A stretch of 39,141 nt of DNA, taken from NCBI GenBank assembly GCA_963575675.1, contig CAUYUA010000211.1, forward strand, positions 1 through 39,141, in the 5' to 3' direction. Shown here in pieces: positions 15,480-23,214 of the stretch. The position numbers and the translations under genes are program-made. Numbering within the stretch: the stretch's first letter is position 1; every line of letters begins with the position of its first letter. This DNA comes from CAUYUA01 sp963575675 (lineage in GTDB: Bacteria; Pseudomonadota; Alphaproteobacteria; Azospirillales; Azospirillaceae). The notes beneath the pieces are model-generated. The model had not been told where the DNA came from, made no database searches, and worked only from the letters and a program-made list of their open reading frames with translations.

Positions 15480-17918
15480 ATGACGGCGAATGTAGCTCTT
15501 ATCGGCGGAATGCACGAGACTCTGCGTCTGTTGACCAAGACCGCCGATCAAATCGCGATTCAAACCGATCATTTGGCGACAGGACAAAAAATTAATTCAG
15601 CCCTTGATGGCGCAGCCTATTTCACAGCCATAGAACTTACTCATAAATCACAAGACTTGGTCCAGCGCAAAGACGATATGTTCCAAGCAATTCAGACGGT
15701 GAAAGCAGCGCAAACAGCCACCTCCACCATCAGCGACCTTTTGGAGCAAGCACGCGGACTGGCGAAAGCCGCCGAGGCTCTTGACAACACCCCTCCAGCT
15801 TACGCCACACGCCGCGCCTATGCGGCGCAATTCGACAGCGTGGTTAAACAAATCAATGACGTTGCCGAATCATCCGGATTTATGAATCATAATGTCGCTC
15901 TTACGGATCGTCGACAAACAATTACGCAATCCACTCTTCCGACCGGAATGGGAAACGCCGACGTTTTCACCAAAAACGGCTTTACCGACTATAGCCTCTC
16001 TGTGCGCGGCGACGGCTTGATTTCCTTCAACGAGCAAGACGCCTACGAAGTCGAACAAAAACTTGGCGTTTCAAACCTTGCGGCGACGGGTTTCCATACA
16101 TCCTCGGCGGGCAATTTCTCCGACATTGCGATCACTGTGTCCGGAAAATCCGGCGGAGCGCGTTCGGTTTCGGTGTCGGAGGGCGGCGAAAGCGTCACCA
16201 TGTCCTTCACCTTGGCCGACCTGCAAACCAGAGCGCAACATTTCAGCGGATCCTTCGCCAGCGGAGCCAAGGTCGACTTTGATCTCGATCTCGCGAAACT
16301 CGACGAAGCGGCTGCCGGTGGAGAAAGCGTGTTAAGCGCTTCGTTGACCAAGAAAGTGAACGTCAAGACGATCGTTCGCGACGCCGTGACGCAAGAAGAG
16401 CAAGTTCGCGATGGTTTATCCTCCGACAACCGCATCATCAACGGCGAGAACACTTTTCGTTTCAGCCAGAGCGCTTTGCGTTTGAGGATGGACCAGAGCC
16501 GGATCATGTCTGCGGCGGCGATCAGCGGTCCCGTCGTCAGTTCTGTTTATGGCGCGGGCGCTCAAGCGGTGGTGGGCGCGCCGACGCTGTTGGGAGCGCC
16601 TTCCAGCAATGTCGCCGACCACACCTATCACATCGACATCCAGGGATCCGGCGCCGACACGGCGACGATGACCTCCAACACTTTGCAGAACAATGTTTCT
16701 CCGGTGGCGCAGGTCGACGCATATACGACTTCGGGGCTCGCCAATGGCGAAACGGCGGCTCTAACCATCAACGGCAGTGGGTTTTCCGTCACCGCCGGCG
16801 TCGGCGGCTTAACCGCCACGGCGGTTCGCGACGCTTTAGGCGCTCAGGTGTCGGGCGCAGGGTTGCCGGTTTCCTTCAGCGCCACCGCCGCCAATCAATT
16901 CACCGTGACGGCGACCTCTCCCGGAACCGCTTTCACCAGCAGCACATCCGGGTCAACGCCCGGAGCTTTGTCGGATTCCAACATCATCGGCAATGTTTCG
17001 GCCGTGGCGCAGGTCAATCGCGTGACGTTGAGTTCTGTGGTCGAGATCGGCGAGACCTACACCATCGGCGTCAACGGAACGAATTACTCTTATATGTCGG
17101 CGTCCGGAGACACGGCGGCGTCGGTGAGAACGCATTTGGTTGGTCTGGTCGCCGCCGACGCCTCGGTGACGGCGTCGGCTGTGGGGTCGGATTCTTTGGA
17201 CATTACGGCGACCACTCCCGGAACCGCCTTTACTCAAACGGCGAACGTCACCAATCTGACGTTCCACGCCGAAGTCACGTTGAGCAACGGTTCCGCTTCA
17301 GACACTCAGATCGTAACCAATCCAAGCAATTTCACGTCGGTGACGTTTACGGCGGCCTATGGCGACGGAATCACCGGCGTTCAGATGACAATGGATCCGG
17401 CGAAGCTGGGAAAAGATTTGCTGTTGAATCGAACGCACGCGGATTTCGACGTGAGGTTCTCGCAGACCGGAGACGGCGATGGTCGAGTGGCTTCGAACAT
17501 GACGCTCGACGGCAGCGGAACCGTTCCCTATGAAGTTCGGTTCGACGGCGGCCCCACCGACTCTCTTTCCATCCAAAGCAACGACCTTCGAGCCGCAGGA
17601 TTGGGTTTGGATCGAGCCGCCAATCAATGGCGGGACAAATCCGATGTCGAAGCTTCTTTGAACCAGTGCGCCAAAGCGATCGATGCGGTTCGCGCCGCTG
17701 CGTCCTCATACAATTCAACGCTGGGGATTTTACAGACCAGAAACGCCTTTGCCGGAGACTTCTCCAATGTTTTGGAAGAGGGCGCGGCGAAGCTTACGCA
17801 AGTTGATCAAAATGAAGCGTCTGCGTCTCTTCTTATGCTGCAAACGCGCCGACAGCTCGGCGTCATCAGTCTGAGCCTCGCCAATCAAGCGCAACAGTCA
17901 ATTTTACGATTGTTCTAG
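15480..17918 (+). CDS. Flagellin with a very large central insert (812 aa)
   Basis: The first 140 residues and the last 75 look like flagellin D0/D1 helices. The N-terminal part has LATGQKINSALDGAAYFTAIEL and a coiled helix up to NHNVAL. The C-terminal part has YNSTLGILQTRNAFAGDF and ends in SLANQAQQSILRLF. Between them is a variable region of nearly 600 residues, rich in Ser, Thr, Ala and Gly. It contains two tandem units of about 100 residues (404-503 and 504-600) that share NVSxVAQV, a GET..(L/I)..NG centre and (S/T)PGTAFT. Typical flagellins have 270-500 residues, so the surface domain is unusually large. Flagellin is exported by the flagellar apparatus without a signal peptide, and none is seen here. 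The start is ATG at 15480; no strong ribosome site is visible. Glycosyltransferase genes downstream fit flagellin glycosylation, but that link is inferred. Confidence 0.85.
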   Translation: MTANVALIGGMHETLRLLTKTADQIAIQTDHLATGQKINSALDGAAYFTAIELTHKSQDLVQRKDDMFQAIQTVKAAQTATSTISDLLEQARGLAKAAEALDNTPPAYATRRAYAAQFDSVVKQINDVAESSGFMNHNVALTDRRQTITQSTLPTGMGNADVFTKNGFTDYSLSVRGDGLISFNEQDAYEVEQKLGVSNLAATGFHTSSAGNFSDIAITVSGKSGGARSVSVSEGGESVTMSFTLADLQTRAQHFSGSFASGAKVDFDLDLAKLDEAAAGGESVLSASLTKKVNVKTIVRDAVTQEEQVRDGLSSDNRIINGENTFRFSQSALRLRMDQSRIMSAAAISGPVVSSVYGAGAQAVVGAPTLLGAPSSNVADHTYHIDIQGSGADTATMTSNTLQNNVSPVAQVDAYTTSGLANGETAALTINGSGFSVTAGVGGLTATAVRDALGAQVSGAGLPVSFSATAANQFTVTATSPGTAFTSSTSGSTPGALSDSNIIGNVSAVAQVNRVTLSSVVEIGETYTIGVNGTNYSYMSASGDTAASVRTHLVGLVAADASVTASAVGSDSLDITATTPGTAFTQTANVTNLTFHAEVTLSNGSASDTQIVTNPSNFTSVTFTAAYGDGITGVQMTMDPAKLGKDLLLNRTHADFDVRFSQTGDGDGRVASNMTLDGSGTVPYEVRFDGGPTDSLSIQSNDLRAAGLGLDRAANQWRDKSDVEASLNQCAKAIDAVRAAASSYNSTLGILQTRNAFAGDFSNVLEEGAAKLTQVDQNEASASLLMLQTRRQLGVISLSLANQAQQSILRLF

Positions 17919-18339
17919 TCCGGTCTTTTCCTATACGCCACTTTTTTCACCAGGACGAAGTCGCACGCAATAATGCGCGCTCCATCATTGTCTCAAATAG
18001 AATCGTTCGGAATAGAAGCGTTCGGAAATGACGAAAACATTGTTGTTTCAATCCGTGGAATTATAAAGAAACCAGGAATCCTTGAATACTCCAGAATTTC
18101 CGTTCAGAACAAGGGATCCGGAAAGTCATTGGATGAGGGATAAACGACGAATTCAGTGGAATCACTTGGAGCATATTCAGAGAAGATATAAATCGTTCCA
18201 GACGTCTCTGATGAATGTCTCATTCACAGCTTGGAATCATTGATGTTTTCTCCTGACCGGCTCTCGATTTTCAAGGATGGTTCGCAGCTTTTCTTCTGTT
18301 TCTTGGTGCGGAAATCCGATCCAATCTCATTGATCTATT
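17919..18339. other. Intergenic region after flagellin, no gene recognised
   Basis: These 421 bases hold no supported gene. A short direct repeat (CGTTCGGAATAGAA / CGTTCGGAAATGA) lies near 18003-18030. A T-rich stretch follows the flagellin stop, but no clear terminator stem is seen. No convincing promoter was identified for the gene at 18340. Confidence 0.4.
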
Positions 18340-19599
18340 ATGGGAATCAACGCCATTCTTTCTCCAACAGCCTTCTCTGCGAACGCCTGTCGTGATTTAT
18401 GGACCATTGATCCGGTCTTGATGACGGCGCTTCAAACGATGAGCCGACGCAACGACGCATTGCGCGGAGTTCTATGGTCGGACTTTTCGTGTCGAGCCGC
18501 CGCGTGCGTTTGGGCGAGCCTCTTCGGCCCGGTCTATGGCGTGACGCTTGGGCGGCTTAACAAGACCGAAATCTTCGACGATGGCCAGGTTCACGCGTTC
18601 TACGGCGACGGAGGCCCGGCGTTTCATCATGCTTTGGAGCAAAAACCGTTCTCGACGGCGATTATCGACGGAGGATCGCTTCGACAATGCGTCAACCTGT
18701 ATTTTTTGGCTCAAAAGGCGATTATCCGACCTGGATTGGCGGTTTTCCTTAGTCGATCTCCTGGATGCCCCGCCGACTTACTGGTTTCGGCGCTGAAACG
18801 AGGCGATCTCGATGGTCATTCCCACGAGCTTCAAGCTTTGCCGACCTCTGCCGACGGCGCGCAAGCTTGGTTTGAGACCATCGATAAGCCTCCGCCATTG
18901 CTGCCGATCCGCAGCGATGCGCCGTTGTCGTTTCCTGAGCGTCTCTCTCTTGCGCCGCCGTCCAGCCTCGATAAACTGCCCGAGAATTTTGCCGCGCGGC
19001 GGTTCATGACCGGGTTTCTCACCGCCGATGGAGAGGTTTTTGATGTTCTGACGTGGCTCAATTTATACATCGCAGCTCCAACGACGGTCGATCCGGCGAG
19101 ATTTGCCGCAGCTCTGTTTGAACCAGAGGCGACTTTTCAAGAAATCGCGTGGGATAAGACGCTTCGAGGCGTGATTGAGAAACGTTTGGGGCGGCGTCGC
19201 ATTGTGGACGATGACGAGGCGCAAGCCTTTGCCGCGCTTAAAGAAGCTGCGGCGCAAGCTCCTATCGCGTTGTGGGGATTGGGGAGTGATTTTGCGGCGC
19301 TTTGTCTCCGTAGTCCGGAGACGCGCGCATTGATCCGGTCGGGCGTTGTTTCTCTGTTCGACTCTCAGTGGGCGGGATGTTGTTTGGCGGGGCGTCGGAT
19401 TGAGGCCGCCTCTACTTTGAGCGCTTTTTCGGGTTTGATTTTCTTGACGCCGTCGTCTCCGGCCAGTCGTCGAGGAATGCGGTTGGCGGCGGATAGACAA
19501 GGCGTGGCGCCAAATCGATTGCAAACGCTGTTTGGGAACGGCAAAACCGACGAAACATTAATAGGGTCCAGGGACTGCGTTCCCAGTCGCTCAGGCTAA
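18340..19599 (+). CDS. Unrecognised protein, possibly methyltransferase-like, with Rossmann-type C-terminal half
   Basis: I do not recognise this 419-residue protein. Its N-terminal half has a stretch FSTAIIDGGSLRQCVN followed by LAQKAIIRPGLAVFLSR. This resembles the acidic strand, helix and strand of class I methyltransferases (xxDxIxIDG...L.PGG). The C-terminal half begins IALWGLGSDFAALCL and contains FDSQWAGCCLAGRRI and GLIFLTPSSP. It looks like a Rossmann-type nucleotide-binding fold, as found at the end of some sugar methyltransferases. There is no signal peptide. The start is ATG at 18340. The last ten or so residues (LIGSRDCVPSRSG) and the TAA stop are encoded by palindrome half-copy E, so the native C-terminus may have been replaced by the repeat. 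It lies between flagellin and a GT-A glycosyltransferase, so a role in surface or flagellin sugar modification is possible. Confidence 0.6.
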   Translation: MGINAILSPTAFSANACRDLWTIDPVLMTALQTMSRRNDALRGVLWSDFSCRAAACVWASLFGPVYGVTLGRLNKTEIFDDGQVHAFYGDGGPAFHHALEQKPFSTAIIDGGSLRQCVNLYFLAQKAIIRPGLAVFLSRSPGCPADLLVSALKRGDLDGHSHELQALPTSADGAQAWFETIDKPPPLLPIRSDAPLSFPERLSLAPPSSLDKLPENFAARRFMTGFLTADGEVFDVLTWLNLYIAAPTTVDPARFAAALFEPEATFQEIAWDKTLRGVIEKRLGRRRIVDDDEAQAFAALKEAAAQAPIALWGLGSDFAALCLRSPETRALIRSGVVSLFDSQWAGCCLAGRRIEAASTLSAFSGLIFLTPSSPASRRGMRLAADRQGVAPNRLQTLFGNGKTDETLIGSRDCVPSRSG

Positions 19600-19646
19600 G
19601 GACAAAAGCCTTCCTTATTCGCGAAGCGATTTTCCTTCGGAATCGT
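19564..19646. repeat. Palindromic intergenic element, copy E (half copy, overlapping a coding end)
   Basis: It reads GGGTCCAGGGACTGCGTTCC, CAGTCGCTCAGGCTAAGGAC and AAAAGCCTTCC, then TTATTCGCGAAGCGATT. The first part equals the left arm of copy B, including the CAGGCTAAGGACAAAAGC continuation. The last part equals the reverse complement of copies A and D. The right arm is absent. The first 36 bases are translated as the end of the preceding gene. Confidence 0.75.
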
Positions 19647-19720
19647 TTCTCCTATATGAACGCTCCATCTAGCCTTCATCCTTTATTGGCGCATCAACGC
19701 GCTTTTTCGAGAAATTAACG

Positions 19721-20518
19721 ATGAAACTCTCAATCACATTGCCGTCTCTGTTTCCCGACCTGTTGTCTCGGGCGATCGCATCCATTCACGAACACACGGC
19801 GCACTTGGACCATGAAATTTTGGTGGTTTCTCCATTCGAGGCGTCCGGTCCCAATGTTCGATGGATTCCGGAAGATCAACCTCGTGGAAATTGCCACGCG
19901 CACAACGAGGCGGCGCGGCATGCGACCGGAGACTTGGTTTTGGCCATGTGCGACGATCATGCGCCTATGGCGAGATGGGCCGATGAGTTTCTCGCTTTTT
20001 TCACCGAACGAGAAAAAGGGCATGAAATCTACGTATGCGGATTGAACATTCATTGTGGTCCGGTGGGAACGGCCTTCGGAATTTATTATCCGTATTTCCC
20101 GGTTTTACGTCGTCGGAGCATCGAACGGATTGGAGGATATTATCGCCCGCAATTTGCGGCTCATTTCGGGGACGTTGATTTGGGCATGCGTATTTGGCGC
20201 TCCGGCGGGCGATGTGAGTATTGCTATGACGCTCGGATTGCGCCGATCCGCGACGAAACGAGCAATGCTCCGGAGTCCCCGCATAAGTCGCAGGCGAAAT
20301 ATCGAGACATGGAGACATTTCTGCGTGAATGGCGTCCGATTTACGGTGAGGATTGGGGACCATGTGAAAACATTCGGGATTTCAATCTTGATATACCGGG
20401 ACGTTTTTTTAAAGATTTCTTGGTTGATCATACGATTTACGACAATCGACCGGCGTTTCGAGACAAAGTCATGGCGTTCTATAAGACTTTGCCCAACGAC
20501 AGCATCATGAGATGGTGA
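19721..20518 (+). CDS. GT-A fold glycosyltransferase (GT2-like)
   Basis: A 265-residue protein starting KLSITLPSLFPDLLSRAI, the first strand and helix of a GT-A domain. NEAARHATGDLVLAMCDDH follows, with C77-D78-D79-H80 at the place of the usual DxD metal site. FGDVDLGMRIWRSG near 149 is the conserved acidic acceptor-side motif. The DDH variant is known in several GT2 subfamilies. No membrane segment is present. The start is ATG at 19721 with a GAGAAAT stretch about 12 bases upstream. The donor and acceptor are unknown; neighbours (flagellin, putative methyltransferase, heptose genes) suggest surface glycan or flagellin modification. The preceding 120 bases contain the tail of palindrome copy E. 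Confidence 0.8.
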   Translation: MKLSITLPSLFPDLLSRAIASIHEHTAHLDHEILVVSPFEASGPNVRWIPEDQPRGNCHAHNEAARHATGDLVLAMCDDHAPMARWADEFLAFFTEREKGHEIYVCGLNIHCGPVGTAFGIYYPYFPVLRRRSIERIGGYYRPQFAAHFGDVDLGMRIWRSGGRCEYCYDARIAPIRDETSNAPESPHKSQAKYRDMETFLREWRPIYGEDWGPCENIRDFNLDIPGRFFKDFLVDHTIYDNRPAFRDKVMAFYKTLPNDSIMRW

Positions 20519-20593
20519 TTAAGCCATGTTTTTCTATTTAGGTTTTCATTCAAGCTCTTGTCCCGTCTCTATTCTGTCTCTTTAAGATTACAT

Positions 20594-20629
20594 ATGAACA
20601 ACGAAAGGAAAAAACGGCGTCGTGCGTAA
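20594..20629 (+). CDS. Possible 11-codon leader peptide overlapping the next start
   Basis: An ATG at 20594 opens an 11-codon frame (MNNERKKRRRA) ending in TAA at 20627-20629. This overlaps the GTG start of the M23-like gene at 20622 in another frame. The ribosome site AAAGGAA lies inside this mini-frame. It may be chance, or a leader that couples translation. There is no other support. Confidence 0.15.
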   Translation: MNNERKKRRRA

Positions 20630-21644
20630 AACGTGGCTTTCAATCGGTGTTCTGATCGCTCTCGTCACAGGATCGACCAATGGATCAGCCGCCGATATTT
20701 TACGTTTGGCTCTTCCCGTAGATTGCCAAAAGGCGACGCAATGCGACGTGATCAAATATTTCGATCACGATCCCGGCCCAGGATTGCAAGATTACGCATG
20801 CGGTCGGATAAACGGCGGCGAGAACAATTATCCAGGCACATCGATCGCCATTCGAGATCAAGTGGAAATGAACCAAGGCGTTCCAGTCCTGGCGGCGGCG
20901 GCGGGCATGGTTCTGCGCACGCGAGACGAAATGCAGGACACTGGCGTTTTTGGAACAGAGACCCGCGAAGACTTGGGCGCCAAAGGATGCGGAAATGCGG
21001 TTGTGCTGGATCACGGTGACGGTTGGACGACCGTTTATTGTCACTTGCGCCGCAACAGCGTTCGCGTGAAACCGGGAGACAAAATCGAAACAGGAAGAAT
21101 AATAGGATTGGTGGGATTGTCCGGATTAACCGAATTGCCTCACCTCCATTTCCAAGTCCGTCACCACAATCAGCCTATCGATCCGTTCACCGGAACAGCC
21201 GCCGATTCAAACGATCGCCAACCAAGATGCAGCGTCTCGGAGCATCCGCTTTGGACGACCGAAGCCTTGGCCGTCCTGACGCCGTACAAACCTGTTTTTG
21301 TGCGCTTAATGGGTTTTACCACCGAGGAAACCTCTGTAAAGGCAGTTCGTCGCGGCGGCGCCGACGTTTCTGCGCCTTCGGTCCTTGCGCCGCGCCTCAT
21401 CCTGTGGGCGGAGATTATTGGTCCGCGTCAAGGCGACCGCGTGATTTTGTCCGCCAAGGCTCCGAACGGTCAGGAAATCCTACATCAGAGCGGCGATTTT
21501 CACCGTGACTATAGTCAAAGTTTCTTGCAGGCTCGGGCGGAACGCGCGGTTCCAACGTGGCCCGTGGGAGCGTATCAAGGGCGAGTGGAAATTCTGCGAG
21601 ACGGTCGAAGCTTTGTCCGAGAATTGACTCTTAATTTGCATTAG
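20622..21644 (+). CDS. Exported M23 (LytM-type) peptidase-like protein with degenerate active site
   Basis: A 340-residue protein with a Sec signal peptide. It has RKTW, a hydrophobic stretch LSIGVLIALVTGST, and a cleavage region near GSAA-D at residues 22-25. The LytM fold covers about residues 60-190: G-V-P-V-L-A-A-A-A-G-M-V-L, NAVVLDHGDGW, VYCHL (H141), VKPGDKIETGRIIGLVGLSG and HLHFQV (H174, H176). In active enzymes the first zinc motif is HxGTD; here it reads YPGTS (70-74), so two of the three zinc ligands are lost while the HxH part is kept. Such proteins (EnvC, NlpD type) usually activate amidases or bind peptidoglycan rather than cut it. A C-terminal beta domain follows. The GTG start has AAAGGAA about 11 bases upstream. 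It probably acts in the periplasm. The downstream NodT gene is only 55 bases away. Confidence 0.8.
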   Translation: MRKTWLSIGVLIALVTGSTNGSAADILRLALPVDCQKATQCDVIKYFDHDPGPGLQDYACGRINGGENNYPGTSIAIRDQVEMNQGVPVLAAAAGMVLRTRDEMQDTGVFGTETREDLGAKGCGNAVVLDHGDGWTTVYCHLRRNSVRVKPGDKIETGRIIGLVGLSGLTELPHLHFQVRHHNQPIDPFTGTAADSNDRQPRCSVSEHPLWTTEALAVLTPYKPVFVRLMGFTTEETSVKAVRRGGADVSAPSVLAPRLILWAEIIGPRQGDRVILSAKAPNGQEILHQSGDFHRDYSQSFLQARAERAVPTWPVGAYQGRVEILRDGRSFVRELTLNLH

Positions 21645-21699
21645 AGCTTGCCCGGAGAATCTTCATAAATAATTAGAAGAGTGAGGGTTGACAAACCGA

Positions 21700-23169
21700 A
21701 TGGCGATCAAATTATTTTGGTTGGGCGCGCTCGCCGCCATGCTCGCCGCCTGCTCGTTGACGCCGGATTACCAAGCTCCCGAGATGGCGTTGCCGCAGCG
21801 TTATCGAGCGCCGGGAGCCGCTTCAACGCCTTTGCCCAAACCAGCGGCGACGTGGTGGACCCGTTTCGGATCGCCCGAGCTGAATTCTTTGGTGGATAAG
21901 GCTCTTTCCAACAGCTTCACGCTGAAAGCCGCCGTCAGCCGGGTTGCGCAGGCGCAAGCGCAAGCGGTCATTGCAGGCGCTTCGTTGTTGCCGACCATCA
22001 ACCTCGCGACGGGAGATCAAATGACTGCGCCGGACATTGGAATCGGCGGGCCAATTCAAGCGCATCAACCAATCCGGTCAAAGCGCTTGCGTCAATTCAG
22101 TTTGCGAAGCTCTTACGAAGTCGATCTTTGGGGCAAGAACGCTTCGAACGCTGAATCCGCATTGGCTCAGGCGGAAGCCAATGAGCTGGATCAACAAACC
22201 GTGACGTTGTCCTTGGTCAGCAGCGTCGCCACCACTTATTTCCAGTATCTTTTGGCGGAAGAGCGTCTTGCTCTGGCGCAGAAAAATCTTGAGACCATCA
22301 ATAAAATGCTGGGAACCATTTCTCAGTTGCTGACGGCGCGCGAAGCCACGGTGATGGAGGTCAATCAGCAGAAGAACAGCTTGGCGCAGGCGGAGGCTTT
22401 GATTCCGGCTCTGACCTTGCAAAGAGAGCAGGCTCTTGATCAATTGGCGTTGTTGTTGGGAATAGCGCCGGGAGAATTGAAGCTCTCGGGCAAGACACTC
22501 AGTTCTTTGAAGATTCCGGAAATTTCTTCGGGGCTTCCGTCCGAGTTGCTCTATCGCCGCCCGGACATCGGCAAGGTTGAGGCTACATTGCGCGCCGCGA
22601 ACGCCAATATCGGCGTTGCTCGCGCCAAATTCCTGCCGAGCTTCTCTTTGCAAGGAGAGTTCGGCGTCGGCAGTTCGCATCTTCCGTCTTTGTTGATTCC
22701 CGGCGCTATTTATTATTCTTTGATCGGCAGCGTGGTGCAATCGATCTTCGACAATGGCCGTGCCGAGGCGGAGTATGAATATAATAAGGCTCGATATGAG
22801 GAGCTGGTTCAAATCTATCGTCAGACCATTTTGCAGGCGTTGAAGGAAGTGGAGGATTCTCTAGCGGCGGTGAGTTATCTAGAAAAGCAAGAAGAGGTCC
22901 AGAAGCGCGTTGTTGAAACTGCGGAACAGACAAACGTCATCAGCAAAGAGTCGTATCTGGCAGGTTTTATAGACTATCTTAATTACCTTGAGACGGAGAG
23001 AACTCGATACCGTTCTGAGGATGATCTGACAAACCTGCGATTTCAGCGTCTTAATTCCAGTATTTCGTTGCTCAAGTCGATTGGGGAAGGCATAGAGATC
23101 AAAAAAGAGAAGAACGATCAGAAGGATCAAGATAAATATGAACAGAGTATAAGTAAGAATGAGCATTAA
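21700..23169 (+). CDS. NodT/OprM-family outer-membrane efflux lipoprotein (TolC-like)
   Basis: A 489-residue outer-membrane factor. The N-terminus is a lipoprotein signal, with a hydrophobic stretch and a lipobox LAAC (Cys18 counted from the ATG), followed by the typical SLTPDYQAPE. WWTRFGSPELNSLVDKAL and two coiled-coil repeats, each with a long alpha hairpin, follow. SYEVDLWGKN is the classical motif of the family, and ELLYRRPDI and ATTYFQYL are also typical. The last 15 residues are strongly charged (KKEKNDQKDQDKYEQ). The family forms trimeric channels with HlyD-type adaptors in tripartite pumps or type I secretion. The start is taken as ATG at 21700; a TTG four codons upstream would place the GAGGG site directly on the start codon. 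No RND pump is present here, so the partner may be the HlyD/ABC pair at 25639-29006. Confidence 0.9.
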   Translation: MAIKLFWLGALAAMLAACSLTPDYQAPEMALPQRYRAPGAASTPLPKPAATWWTRFGSPELNSLVDKALSNSFTLKAAVSRVAQAQAQAVIAGASLLPTINLATGDQMTAPDIGIGGPIQAHQPIRSKRLRQFSLRSSYEVDLWGKNASNAESALAQAEANELDQQTVTLSLVSSVATTYFQYLLAEERLALAQKNLETINKMLGTISQLLTAREATVMEVNQQKNSLAQAEALIPALTLQREQALDQLALLLGIAPGELKLSGKTLSSLKIPEISSGLPSELLYRRPDIGKVEATLRAANANIGVARAKFLPSFSLQGEFGVGSSHLPSLLIPGAIYYSLIGSVVQSIFDNGRAEAEYEYNKARYEELVQIYRQTILQALKEVEDSLAAVSYLEKQEEVQKRVVETAEQTNVISKESYLAGFIDYLNYLETERTRYRSEDDLTNLRFQRLNSSISLLKSIGEGIEIKKEKNDQKDQDKYEQSISKNEH

Positions 23170-23214
23170 ACGGGCTTATCTATGGATTATGGATTATTCT
23201 CGGAGTGATTCATT

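Noticed and set aside
18240..18330. 29-codon minus-strand frame beginning DWIGFPHQETEEKL
   Set aside because: It looked like the end of a protein, but it is bounded by stops, too short, and matches no family I know.
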